From the NCBI GenBank assembly GCA_001972305.1, contig BDDD01000921.1, positions 386,788 to 450,787 of the forward strand: 64,000 nucleotides of DNA, read 5' to 3'. A program made the position numbers and the translations under genes. Source of the stretch: Cephalotus follicularis. Its lineage: Eukaryota > Streptophyta > Magnoliopsida > Oxalidales > Cephalotaceae. The notes below the pieces were generated by a model. The model was not told the origin of the DNA. It was given only the letters and a program-made list of their open reading frames with translations, and did not search any database. This document shows positions 11,904 through 23,196 of this stretch, one piece after another; positions within the stretch are counted from its first letter, which is position 1; each line of letters begins with the position of its first letter.

Positions 11904-14294
11904 ATCATCTATGAAAGTCATAAGACAAGCCCATCTTAGAACTATTCTCGCCCAATCACGCTTCCCTTGCGCCACTCTGATGGAATCCCATGCATTAGTG
12001 CTGATATGGTCGCTCCTCAAGGTGGTCTAGATCATAGGCACATAATCAATAGATGTGAGCCGTTTAGGCAAGTCATTTCAGTATGACTTATATCGCATCG
12101 TACCTTAGTGGTGTCCATGTCGTTCATATAATGAAGTCCATCACAACATGCTCTTAGATGATGTTAAAAACTACATGAGCCACGCATTGAAGCCGACATG
12201 CAAATTTGTGGGGTCAACAATGCACATGATCATCATACGTGTCGGAGCGACAAACACTTGGACATCGAATAAGGAACAAAGTCCTATGTCCATTTTATAT
12301 TCCGTATCCAACTGCACGGAAAAGGTCTAGTAGCCCACAACAACGTCGAATGAACAGCGTATACTTGGAACACACAACTATTACATGGTCAACCAACACC
12401 TGGAAGGCATCAAGCCAAAATCTCTTGAGGGACATTGGTATTCGGTTTTATAGCTATACAACACACGATCTCAAACGCAATCCACAAATAGTAAGAATGC
12501 TCGAGAACAAAACTGAAAAGGCGTGCGTATTGATCGATCGATGAATCACCATGGAGCCTGCCAAGCCACACAACCAAAAATATCATTGAACGCCCGAACG
12601 TACACAAAGCAAGAGGTTGTCTAAACGAACCACCAAGAAGACGACGAATAGTCAACATCAAACATGTGGAAACATCGAGAGAACCAAAGCTTGCACCGGT
12701 AGGCGTGAAATGAGAATGAGTAAAAACTCCTGGTGCTGACAATCAAGGCTGACAATCGAAATATCATGTATACAAAATGCACAGGCTCAATGCATCATGA
12801 AGGTAGCTTGCACATACTCGTGTCATCATGCGTACAAAATGCAAGCATACGCAGAAGAACGTGTACATAATTACACAAATAAGCCTCGTGCAAGCACCAC
12901 ATTAAGCGTTCACAATCACCAAGCAAGCAGTAAAAAGTGCACACAATAGCATGTGAACAAACTCTTCACGTGGACAACGAATGCATCGTCTACATAAAAC
13001 GCACACGAGTGCACATCAAGATGCACACGCAATGGCCAAGCGCACACAATTTGCATCGCTAGCACGAGGGCACCGCAATCATAGCACACTTTTCTGCTTG
13101 AGAAATATAAAGCAGCTGGAATTAGTTGAAGTTTCGCTATTGCTCCACATTAGGTTGCTGGTATGTTGAACATCTCGTGATCAAAACGACGATATTCTCT
13201 CTTCATTTGTCGTTCTACCATAAGTGCTCCCTCAAGCGACGACACTTGGTACAATTAGGTTGTATTGCAGAAAAAATGATTTATGGTCTTTACCAGGACT
13301 TACATATGACCGCTTCATCGTGAGACGAACATAACCTGTCCCATACATCAGCGTTCCGTTGTCTCGAACCAAATAGTCAGTGTGATTACAATTCTATCAC
13401 CGAGCATCGCTGATCCAATCCTTCAATATCGGTCTCTCCCGAAGAGTAGATGATAGAGCTCCCATGCATAAAGCTAATAGGATCACGTGCAATGATTTGA
13501 AAACTCATCCGAAGATAAGCAAGAGAAGTAGAAAACTTCTTACTCAAAGCATCTGTAATCGTGTTTGAATTGAGCTGAGGGATTCTTCAGCGTAACTATA
13601 GTCCTTATTTGTCTCCATGCAGCTCTGCTCGAGGTTTGAATCTCTCTCTCTGAAGATCTACGTAGAGTCAACATTCATCCATAATAGATGATGTCATCAT
13701 GACATAGCCCTTATAGACTAAATCCTTTATTGTACTTTGCTAACAGTTCAACTAAGTACTCAAGCAAAAACGTACTATGATGGTTGTCTGAACCTCTTTT
13801 GACAATTCGTCATTGTCAACAATTCGTCACTATGATACTACCTTGGAACATATGCAAGGACCATAGAGTAGTTCATCTAATGCATCATGAACATCGTGCT
13901 CTAATAACTTATAAAGTCTAGAATAACCAGGCTATGGCCCGTTGGAACTCTGGCTTGGACTCATCAATTAATCAAGGGTTAGAGGGAAGGTAACATCCTC
14001 ATGGCTAACTCGGCCGCTACCAAAACAGAGATAACATCTAAAAGTACCTCCGATCTTAATATCTCCAGCCTTACATCTTACTCTGGCTCTACATGAGCTG
14101 TCTATTAGGTAAGCTTAAAAGATCTTACAATTTATGTCCACAGCGGGACCATCTTGCCGACCACGGGGCATGCTACCGAGCACATGACATGCAATGCATG
14201 ATATGCATGAGTTTAAAAACTTAAACCCACTTTTGAAAAACAACTTACGATATAAGTCTAGAGAATCTAAAACCAAAAGCTCTGATACCATAAT
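11904..14294. other. LARD internal region, non-coding
   Basis: 2.4 kb with many stops in all frames. The longest frames (about 110 codons) show no retroelement motif. The part next to 14294 (minus strand) reads as a leader following the primer site. There is no convincing purine tract next to the 11903 LTR end. A segment around 12760-13080 is rich in 'gcacac/tgcatc'-type words. I cannot identify a captured gene. Confidence 0.6.
14279..14290 (-). other. LARD primer binding site
   Basis: On the minus strand TGGTATCAGAGC, an exact match to the plant initiator tRNA-Met 3' end complement, 4 bases from the LTR boundary at 14295. Confidence 0.9.
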
Positions 14295-17200
14295 TGTCAC
14301 ACCCGTTTCCTACCGAGACGGATGCGACAATCATGTGGCAAGCCTCCTTTCGGAAACCACCACGTGATAGCTTAAAACCGTTTCAATAGCCGTTTAAATC
14401 CATGTAATCACATTTGAAAATCATAAAGTTAAAGTTTCCAAAACTTTGAAATTTTTTCTAACTCTTAAAATTTTACAAAAATCGGGCATGTAGTATCCGT
14501 TTATCGGACTATGCCCCCTGTAAATAAAAACACAGTTTATAATCACACCCCCGAAGGAGGAATCAACAGTTTATAATCGGGCTCCGCCCTTAGCAAACCA
14601 CAATTTAAAGTAGTAAACATAGGTTGGGCTCAGCCTCAACCATTTCAACTAGCAATAAAAGTAAATCTATAGGGCTCGGCCCTTTAAAAGCAAAACTAGA
14701 AAGGAAAACGTTTATATGAAAACATAAGTAAATGCATAATTTATATGCTAATGTAGTTATGCTATGCATGTGTTGAAATACTGGTAGCATGCCCTGCCTC
14801 CGTGGTCCATCATCTACTGAACAGATATAACTATCATCTGCCTCTATCTGCAAGGGAAAGAAAAAGAAGGGGGTTAGTCCGAATGACTAAGTGAGTAGAA
14901 ACAACAAATACATCTCCCATACCTATATATCTAATAAAAAGAGAAATGATATGAACTCAAGGTATAATGCAATGTAAATCTATAGCAAGAAATGAAATTA
15001 AGATCCAAAAGGATAGTCAAAATCAACAGAAGATGTCGAGATCCATAACAAATCATGATCCACAAAGGATATCGAAATCACAGCGGTTAACTCATAAAAA
15101 GTAATCATGATACGCAAGTATAAACGAAATCCAAGAAGGAAATCTCGATACTCAACAATTAGCTCCACAATATAAACATAATTCAAGAAATGATAACAAG
15201 ATCCACAAAAGAAAACAAGATCATCTCAAAGCTCAAGACTCACGAGTACAATAAAATCAGTGTACATAAAGTATCAAGAATCAAGGATGTGATCAAGAAT
15301 AAACTCATGCTGATAGAATCAATAAATGAAAGAAATGAAATATCATCATGGCTCCATAAAAGAATGCTCAAACTCATCAAATGCAATAACCCAAGAATCC
15401 ATGAAACAATCTCAATGATCAAGTCAATATTATACAATACGATGGACTCACAATGAATTAACCAAGGACTCAACAATGAAGTCCACTGAACGAATATCAA
15501 AATCAAGGCAGAAATCGCTACAAGAGAGTCATAATAAATCCAAGTATCTGAATATCAAAATCAAAGATACGGTCATAAATAAAATATCAAACATCAAGAA
15601 TGTAATATGTGCCCAAAGAATCATAACAACAAAAATATAAGGGGATGCTGGTACCAATTGTGTCATTGTGTCATATCCCCGCCAAATCACATGGTGTCAT
15701 ATCATATCCCCGCCAAATCACATGGCATTATAACATAACCGCTGCAGCAATAATATAGGCCGATAGGCTACAGGATGTGATCATCATCCATCATACACCA
15801 ATGCAGAGTGCCTATGGTAAACATAATATCCAAACCTCGCAGGAGGGGCCGGCATTTACCGCACGGGCCCTAGCCCTCGCTGAGAAAACCCGCACGCACA
15901 CTCAACCTCATCCGAGGGACCCGTATGCAATATATATATCAACAACCCAACACAGTCCAATAGGAGGGTAATGGAGCAGCTCTGCTGCACTCACACTCAG
16001 CATACCATCATAGACAATAGTGTGCCGCAGATCCAGGTATGGAACCCGGGGGCAGTTTCCACATAACACCCCATCATAGACCAATGGGCCTGCTAAGTAG
16101 AGTTGAGCGTCGAACATATACCACTCCTTGGACCGGTAATACATATCCATAATCCCGGTACCCAGCATCAGAATATAACATAGTATAATCATATAACAAG
16201 TCACAACGTCACAAGTGTAAGTATGTGACCAGGTGACCCAGAACATCGAGCATATACCCGCTCAGAATCATATCACAAATCACGAATACACTACAAAAGA
16301 CAACTGGATACAATTTCCGAACAATAACCAATCATGAGTAAATCGGGCACATATGAACAACATGACTCTCAAGTAATGAAATAGAGAAAAGGAAGGTCCA
16401 ACGAAAAAGTACAAAGGCACGTCACCACATAACAACCATTTTTAGAAAAAGATAGGAATTGCTCAACGATATCGACAACAATGCTAAAGTATAACAATAA
16501 GGGAACCAATCCAAATAAAAAAATCCGACCCTCAATAGCCATCTCTTGATAGAAACAAAAAGGGCACATACCCAGCAACAAAACTCAAACATGATGATAC
16601 AAATCTAGAATGAATATCACAGTAGCAACAACAACAATATATGTCCGCAGGAGCCAATGCGGATACGACATCGCGAGGTGAAATGAATATACGATCACAA
16701 AATCTCATATCAATGTGAACATTCAATCGGAATACCAACAGAGGGCTCAAACGAGTATGTCAATAAAGGATTTCAAGAAACCATTATGGAATCATATAAC
16801 AAGCCATGTCGTATGATAAAGTCAAACAACGAAGCCTATCAACAAGTATAGAAATAAACTCCAAATGAGATTATCAACAAATCAAATGATAGTTAAGAAT
16901 CGTAATAAAGCACACAACAATCATCAACGAATTTCAAAATCAAATAAGATAAAGGAAGGAGATGTTCTACTCATAGTATCAGAGCCGATACTTCCACGAA
17001 CTAACCACTCGAAGCTTTGAACAGGTCATTGGTTCTCGTCATCATTTTGAAACTCTACCATCCTTCACGCTCCATAAACATAGCACGTATCATTACGACG
17101 TATTCGTAGGAAACATAATTTATCGTAATCGAAACTCCGGCCAACCTGCCAAACTTCCGGTAACACCCAAAACCGAGCCCCCATAACCGTTGGTCAACAC

Positions 17201-18022
17201 ATTACTGCTCGAACTTCACTGTGACTCGCCCGGGGAATGGGCAGCCACCGCCAACAGTGAGTTGACTCACTGAGTCAACTTGCCGGTCATCCAACAAATA
17301 TAGCCACTTCACAAATAAGTCACAAAACAACCAGGCCTACACATCTTCGCCCGAAACTCGGTCAGACTCGGCGGCTGTCGCCGCGCCGGACCTCCGGCCG
17401 AGACGCCATTGCACTAGTCACGCCACCACTAGCATCCACAAGCTCTGGTCTACTCGTTGGTGACTGAGACTCATCGAGAATCGTGCCAAACGTAGCGTCA
17501 CAGGCGGCAGGGCGACTGAGTTGACTCAATGCCCAGAATCTGGTCGATTCTGACCAGAAGATGCCTCAGCCACCGTCGAAATGGGTATAGGTGATCCCCA
17601 CGAAGAAGACCAGCCCCACCCGCGCCGGTATCGGTGGCGGAGGAGCAACGGCCGTGGCCGTTTGGCGCGGAAGAGAAGAATAAAAATAAGCGAGAAGAAA
17701 GAGAAAGGAGGAAGAGAAGGATACCTGGCAGTGGTGGTGACGTTGTCCGCCGTCTTCCCCGGCCTCCGGCGCCTCGCCCGACGTTTCTCTCCCGGTCTCT
17801 GCATCTCTCTCTCCCGTGTTCTGACTCTCTCTGTCTCATCTATCCCACACGGGCGCTATGCCCGTTTCTTTTAATTGGTCTGGCGCGTCTAGCGCCTTCT
17901 AGACGCGCCCGATGATAACAATTATAATAATATATTATTATAATAACGATAATAACAATCACAAATAATACTATGCTTACGTTATGCACTTCAACCTCAT
18001 AAAAGTGACACGGTGTGTCACA
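14295..18022 (-). repeat. LARD 5' LTR
   Basis: 3,728 bp. Compared with 8152-11903 it has one fewer 31-bp unit (15672-15727), an extra GC-rich 37-bp segment near 17376-17412, and lacks a C-rich and T-rich tract after about 17909. ORFs at 17498-17915 are low-complexity shadows. Confidence 0.85.
17847..17909 (-). promoter_or_regulatory. Double hairpin near the LARD LTR start
   Basis: ACGGGC-GCTAT-GCCCGT (17847-17863) and GGCGCGTCTAG-CGCCTT-CTAGACGCGCC (17882-17909) lie side by side with a T-rich spacer, about 110 bases inside the LTR on the element's strand. The other LTR has the same pair (11702-11718 and 11735-11762) with one stem mismatch. Confidence 0.6.
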
Positions 18023-18027
18023 TCAGA

Positions 18028-18521
18028 GGAGCTCCAGGATCTTTTAGTTTAGGTGGTAACTTGTTAGAAAGCACTGCGCTCACCTGCTCTATGAGATGGA
18101 CCATTTTTGGAATGTACGTTTTTAGCTTATGCTTCGTGGTGCATAAGTCTTTCAAGAATTTGGCGTATGCTGGGACTTGTCGTATTGCATCTAAGAGAGG
18201 AAGGTTGATTTGGACTTGTTTGAACAGTTCCATCATCTCGTCCATTCTTGCTAACTTTTTACCAAACGAAGGAACTAATGACGGAGATCGCAAACACTTG
18301 GGGAAAGGTGCTTTAGGTGTGGAAAAGGTAATGTATTTTTCCTTCCCCTTTTGTTCACTTTCTTTAGATGTGGATGCTTTAGTGACTTCCGTTTCAGACT
18401 GGCCAGCAGTCTCTTTCTCACCACTCTCGGAGGACACACTCTCTTCAGGATTCTTTTCATGAATCAGAACAGGATTTGAGATAGTTTCTTGCGTTCCTTC
18501 GATTACTTGACCACTTCTCAA
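18028..18521 (-). pseudogene. Athila-like gag C-terminal region
   Basis: A 167-codon minus-strand frame: Ser/Glu/Lys-rich first half, then a conserved helical segment with A-R-M-D-E-M-M-E-L-F-K-Q-V-Q-I-N-L-P-L-L, and L-P-P-K-L-K-D-P-G-A-P at the end. This segment is characteristic of Athila/Tat elements just before the protease. The LARD insertion cuts the frame at its end. Upstream, stops and a frameshift separate it from the gag at 18959-19882. Confidence 0.75.
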
Positions 18522-18566
18522 GGTAGTAATTTCTTGGGCTTGTTCTACGTAGGAACACTGTCCAGC

Positions 18567-18806
18567 CTAATTTCTCAGATTTCTTACCACTTGACTGGGT
18601 AGGTGGCTTTCTTCTCTCTTTCTCCTCATATCAGCTAGTTGTCCTATTTGCGTTTCCAATTTGGAGATGGATTGGGTATGGAAGTGAATGATCTGATCAT
18701 ATTTCTGGTTGTTCTTATTGATCCCATCCAAAGCAAATAGTACCTTATCCAATTTATCTTCAGCTGTCGTGGGCACTTGATGTGGTAGAGGATTTGGTTG
18801 TTGCAC
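18567..18806 (-). pseudogene. Athila-like gag, middle linker fragment
   Basis: A 79-codon minus-strand frame, Asn/Gln/Lys-rich, with a heptad-like stretch (D-K-V-L-F-A-L-D-G-I, then I-S-K-L-E-T-Q-I-G-Q-L-A). The S-K-L-E-x-Q-I-G-Q-L-A motif is common to Athila/Tat gag. It sits between the gag core and the C-terminal region and is separated from both by stops. Confidence 0.65.
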
Positions 18807-18958
18807 ATCCCTATAGGCATTTTGATAAGGAAGGAATTATCTTGCCTATACGAGGGATTTTAGATAGTATTGGGCTGCTTCCATGAAAAATTGGGGTGAT
18901 TCCTCCATCCCAGGTTATACGTGTTGGAAAATGGATCATTCCCCGGTCTAGAGAATCC

Positions 18959-19882
18959 TTATATTGCTTGTGATTGTTCTTGAATAAAATCCGGATAATG
19001 CACAGCAAGCGGGCAATCACTCACATAATGTGTTGGGCTAGCACATAAGGCACAAGCCTCGTGTGCAGTAGAAGTCTGAGTAGATTGCGTAGGAAGCATC
19101 CCTATAGTAAGCGCTTTATCTAATTTCTGAGATAGGATGTCCACCTTAGCATTGATAGTTTCAAATTGTCTCACCTCGTATATGCCTCCTTTCTTTGGAG
19201 TACCCATTGCAGAGGACTCTATTCTGGATGATAAATGATGCAAAGAGTTCTCGCTGAGGGACTCAAATAATTGCCAAGCTTCGTCTTCACTTTTATGCAT
19301 GAATATACCTTCACTAGAAGCATCCACCATCTGCCTTTTTTGTGCGGTCAATCCATCGTAGAAGCATTGGACTAACTGCCATTTAGGAACGGCATGATGG
19401 GGACATTTTCGAATGAGGTCCTTTAATCTTTCCCATGACTCATGGAACTGCTCACCATCTTGTTGTGAAAAGCTAGTGAGAGCTCGTCTTATTTGGTTGG
19501 TTCGACCTATCGGAAAATATTTCTTGAGGAACTCGTGCTGTAATTGTGCCCATGTGGTGATGATTACGGAGTCTAAGGAATGTAACCATTGTTTAGCTCT
19601 ATCTTTCAATGAGAATGGAAATAAGATCAGTTTAATGGCATCTTTCGACAAATTCTGAATTTTAAACGTGGAGCAAATCTCAATGAATTCATCCAAATGT
19701 TTGTATGGTTCCTCATTTGCAAGTCCATAAAAGGATGGCAACATCTGAATAATACTGGACTTAATCTTATATTGAGCAGCTTGGACAGCAGGCACCCTAA
19801 TGCATGAAGCAGTGGTATATGCATGTGGGGTAAAATGTTCACTCAAGGACCGTCTTTGTTGCACATCATGATTTTCACCCAT
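18959..19882 (-). CDS. Athila-like gag core (capsid and CCHC knuckle), 307 codons
   Basis: Structural capsid protein of an Athila-type retrotransposon. Start at M-G-E-N-H-D (19882). About residues 60-190 match the retrotransposon gag domain (F-S-L-K-D-R-A-K-Q-W-L, then F-L-K-K-Y-F-P, F-H-E-S-W-E-R-L-K-D-L). A CCHC knuckle C-x2-C-x4-H-x4-C is at about residues 280-293 (C-A-L-C...H...D-C-P). The frame is uninterrupted for 307 codons, the longest intact gag in the window; Athila gags are usually longer, and the remainder lies in the broken fragments at 18028-18806. The primer site is about 220 bases upstream. Confidence 0.85.
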   Translation of the reverse strand: MGENHDVQQRRSLSEHFTPHAYTTASCIRVPAVQAAQYKIKSSIIQMLPSFYGLANEEPYKHLDEFIEICSTFKIQNLSKDAIKLILFPFSLKDRAKQWLHSLDSVIITTWAQLQHEFLKKYFPIGRTNQIRRALTSFSQQDGEQFHESWERLKDLIRKCPHHAVPKWQLVQCFYDGLTAQKRQMVDASSEGIFMHKSEDEAWQLFESLSENSLHHLSSRIESSAMGTPKKGGIYEVRQFETINAKVDILSQKLDKALTIGMLPTQSTQTSTAHEACALCASPTHYVSDCPLAVHYPDFIQEQSQAI

Positions 19883-19999
19883 TCTGGTGTTTACTCTAAT
19901 GGCAGCAAGGGTTTTTTCAATTTATAGGTCGCAAGTAAGTATTTCGGAGTCTCATGATCGACGACCTAGCTTGCATCTAACTAAATTAAAAAGAAGAAA

Positions 20000-20060
20000 T
20001 TTTTGTTTTTTTGTTTTTTTTGTTTTTTTTGTTTTTTTTGTTTTTTTTGTTTTTTTTTTT
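20000..20060. repeat. T-rich minisatellite in Athila leader
   Basis: Runs of 5-8 T separated by single G, about seven units, ending in a T12 run. It lies between primer site and gag on the element's strand (A-rich there). Confidence 0.9.
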
Positions 20061-20105
20061 ACACTCACTAAGCTCCCTAAGTTATTTTTATGACACTCAC
20101 TACGC

Positions 20106-20123
20106 TCCCCGGCAACGGCGCCA
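20106..20123 (-). other. Athila-like primer binding site (tRNA-Asp type)
   Basis: On the minus strand TGGCGCCGTTGCCGGGGA, the standard Athila/Tat primer site, 6 bases after the LTR end at 20130. Confidence 0.9.
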
Positions 20124-20129
20124 AAGTTT

Positions 20130-21346
20130 TGATGGGTGTCGTTAGGCCGAATCAAAATTACCCTAATATAACAACTTAGCAAGTGGAAGTAGGGATCGTC
20201 CCCACGAAGAGTTGAAAGGAGATGCTATCGTCCCCACGAAGAGCTGAAAGGAGATGCTATAAAAACAAACTTAGTATGTAACTAAACAAAAATAATGAAT
20301 ATGAAATTAATTTAATCTAAGCTAACAATGCAAATAAAATGAATTGAAAAGAGAATTGATTTGGATTAAATTAATTTAATGAGAAATTGAACAATTCAAA
20401 TTAAATATCTAACGTAAACTAACAAAATAAATAAATAAGAAAAATAATATGAAACAACAATCTCGTAGATGTGAGAATCCCCGACATGACGATGAAAGCA
20501 GATATCTTCAATGAATTCTTCATCCTTCCCATGCCGGCTGCTACTGCGTTTTTTTTTACTTCTCTAATTGCGTTCTCTGTCTCAATTGTCCGCCTCTTTA
20601 TGCAATATATATATGTAATGTAACCGACTAAAACCTAAAACTGAAAAAACGTGTGGCGCTATTTTTATCAATCGCATTTGACACATGCGAACTGATTGGT
20701 GAGTCGCATGGGCTGAAGACTGCATTGGGACTATGTATTACATGCATGACTTTATGGGCTGGTCTCTTGACGCTGGCGTTCGTGAATTGCATGGGTTTGT
20801 TGTATGCATGCATTACTTGTGCGCATGCTTTTGGCGTTGGAGACATGCATGGGCTGGTGTGTATGTATTTATGCAGGGTTTTGAATTGCGGCGTGATGTA
20901 TGCATGCATGGATGGGCGTTTGAGCGCATATGGGCTGCTGATGGCTGCATGGATGCTGGACGCTGCTGATGGCGACACGTGGCGGCTGCTGGCTTGATGT
21001 GTTCCAATATTTGTTTTCTTGCAATATCTCTTCATCAGGACTTCAAAATGAGTCAGCCCAAGAACTAAAAGTACTTCAAATATTTTTATGAACAAAATGA
21101 GCCCAATATTCAATATCTTATGAGTTTTAAATATTGACTTCTCTCGCTTAAGTGGGTGCATTCTTCAATCGATCGTTGACTTGAAACCACTTTAACTCAA
21201 AAAGTAACGTTTTAGCTCCATTTTCTTTTATTCCACAATAATGAGATAATACCTGAAAATCAAATAAATACCACCGCAGTAGTCTATTCCAAGCATAAAA
21301 AAACAATAATTAAATCATTAAAAAGAGCACATTTTTATGCTTATCA
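20130..21346 (-). repeat. Athila-like 5' LTR
   Basis: 1,217 bp, TGAT...ATCA ends. Contains 'ggggacgat' repeated twice near 20190-20235 (a short tandem duplication around 'cgtccccacgaagag'), and a TGCATGCA-rich segment at about 20740-20960. Confidence 0.85.
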
Positions 21347-22128
21347 GGGAACAGATGATCCAGCGGATGCAGTGGCATGGTTGAATCATCTTGAGATGAT
21401 CTTTGTACAGATGGGAGTTTCTGATGACTCGCGCGTTGTACTTGCCATCTTCTTGGTAAGGAAGAATGCTCTTCGATGGTGGGAAGCTCTCCAAGCTAGG
21501 CATACCGATGTTGCTATGATCACTTGGGATGTTTTCAAGTGAGAGTTTTGTCAGTACTTCTTCCCGGCTACCTTCATGAAGGAGAAAAGGAGAGAGTTGC
21601 TACACTTGTGTTGGGGGAATATGACCGTGACCCAGTATGAATACCGTTTTATGGTGTTGTCTCATTTTGCTCCGGCTTTGGTTGCAGACCAAGAGGAGAG
21701 GTGTGAGAAATTCTTAGATGGGTTGAGGCCCGAGGTGAGACATACTGTGGCAGCAACCAACTGGACTATCTTTGGAGATTTGGTGGAATCTGCCAAGAGG
21801 GTTGAGGAAAGTATTGTGGAGCAGAGGAATCACAAGGATAGGGGACAGAAGAGAGATGGACAGCAGGCTGCTCAAGGGGAGGGTTCCTCCCGAGGACAAG
21901 GGAAATGAAGGAGACGGTTCTCCCATAAGAAAGCTGACGGTGGAAACCGGGGACAAGCCAAGTTTTATGGCCAGGGGACATTTTCTTCGTAGCAGATGAG
22001 TCCTCCTGTAGCTAGTGGTGTGCAACAGAGCAAGCACCCAAGTTCAACAGTTTCTCAACAGTCTCCTAAGTGTCAGAGGTATGGTCGCTTCCACTTTGGC
22101 AACAGAGACACATGAATGTTTTTAGTGT
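21347..22128 (+). pseudogene. Gypsy D gag (capsid part), broken
   Basis: The gag frame resumes right after the Athila LTR with G-T-D-D-P-A-D-A and W-L-N-H-L-E, then W-W-E-A-L-Q. A TGA at 21540-21542 interrupts it. The next frame (21576-21908) has the conserved M-T-V-T-Q-Y-E-Y-R-F, L-S-H-F-A-P and F-L-D-G-L-R-P-E motifs of Tekay-type gag. A stop at 21906-21908 ends it, followed by further stops up to the CCHC region, where the first knuckle is degenerate. The product would be the capsid of Gypsy D; it is not intact. Confidence 0.8.
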
Positions 22129-23187
22129 GTGCAGGTTGGGCATATCAAGGAGAATTGTCCACAAGCTCAGCAGACCTCGACGACGCCTGGACCAGCTGCT
22201 TCTAATAGACAACCTATGGGAGCCAGAGTTGGATCAATGGCTTTGCAAGTGGGATCATCCAGGGTTAGTGGAAGTCGTCAACAGGGTAGACCAGCGGCAA
22301 CAGCTAAAGTCTATGCTATCAACAGAGAAGATGCTCTCAGATCCGCGGACGTGGCTATAGGTAAGGCTCTTATCTTCGGCATACATGCCACAGTTTTGTT
22401 TGACACGGGAGCCTCTTTATCTTTCGTTGCCCATGCATTTTGCATACATGCATGTGGAGTGTTAAGTTCCCTGGACGAAGAGATCGGTGTATTTGTTCCT
22501 ATGGGTTACCATGTAGAACGAGTCTACCGAGGTTGTGATGTTGTGATCAAGGAACGGAGTTTTGTAGCCGACCTTATCCCCTTCAAGATTGAGGACTTTG
22601 ATGCCATCCTGAGCATGGATTGGGTGGTAAGGCACCAAGTAGTGGTCGATTGTTCACGTAAGGTTGTTTCCTTTTGCTTGCCCGACGAGTCAGGCATGGA
22701 GTTAATCTGCGATCAACCCTTGGCACCTCTAAAGTTGATCTCGGCTATGGTTGCACATAAGGCTTTGGGTAAAGGTGCGCAAGGATTCTTAGCGCATGTG
22801 GTGGATACTCGGATGTCTAAGCCAGAGGTAGGGGACATACCCGTGGTTTGTGAGTTTTCCGATGTCTTCCCCGACGTGTTACCAGGTCCTCCTCCGGACA
22901 GGGAAATAGACTTTGAGATTGAGTTGATCCCTGGTGCTGCTCCTATATCCTTTGCTCCTTACCGTATGGCACTTGTAGAGTTGAAAGAGCTAAAGGTACA
23001 GTTGGAACACTTGTTGGATAAAGGATTTATCCGACCTAGTAGTTCTCCATGGGGTGCTCCGGTCCTGTTCATGAAGAAGAAGGATGGAGCTATGCGCTTC
23101 TGTATCGACTATATGCAACTCAACAAGGTCACTGTGCGTAACAAGTACCCGTTGCCGAGGATAGATGACTTGTTTGACCAGTTGTGA
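22129..23187 (+). pseudogene. Gypsy D: CCHC tail, aspartic protease, start of RT
   Basis: A 352-codon frame. It begins in the second half of a CCHC knuckle ([10 protein letters not shown]). Protease motif V-L-F-D-T-G-A-S is at about residues 90-97 with conserved catalytic Asp. M-D-W-V at about residues 165-168 is the usual Gypsy protease landmark. RT starts at about residue 290 with [18 protein letters not shown] and C-I-D-Y...N-K-Y-P-L-P. A TGA at 23185-23187 cuts the RT; the frame continues immediately beyond it. ATG choice at the start is arbitrary: translation would be from gag. Confidence 0.85.
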
Positions 23188-23196
23188 GGCTCCTAT

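Larger units (their letters stand above)
8152..18022 (-). mobile_element. LARD: large non-coding LTR element with two 3.7-kb LTRs
   Basis: Flanked by a perfect TSD TCAGA (8147-8151 and 18023-18027). LTRs at 8152-11903 and 14295-18022 both begin TGTCACACCCG and end GTGTCACA (plus strand). The internal region is only 2,391 bp. A perfect tRNA-Met-type primer site on the minus strand abuts the 14295 LTR, so the element is in minus orientation. No gag, protease, RT, RNase H or integrase motif was recognised in any frame. The primer type suggests a Gypsy origin (inference). Confidence 0.85.
4345..21346 (-). mobile_element. Athila-like Ty3/Gypsy element lacking RT/RNase H/integrase
   Basis: Read on the minus strand from 21346: LTR start TGATAAGC, LTR end at 20130, tRNA-Asp-type primer site, leader, gag, aspartic protease, a short post-protease segment, a long non-coding 3' region with polypurine tracts, then a 3' LTR starting at 5358. 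A LARD (8152-18022) splits it. The primer site, the gag type and the protease D-L-G-A-S motif are typical of Athila. RT, RNase H and integrase are missing; sequence from about 7180 downward no longer matches an Athila pol. The left boundary (about 4345-4483) is uncertain because the far end of the 3' LTR does not match the 5' LTR. Confidence 0.75.

Noticed and set aside
12148-13323. Possible captured gene fragment in the LARD internal region
   Set aside because: Frames of 60-110 codons on both strands, none with recognisable motifs; cannot be told from random sequence.
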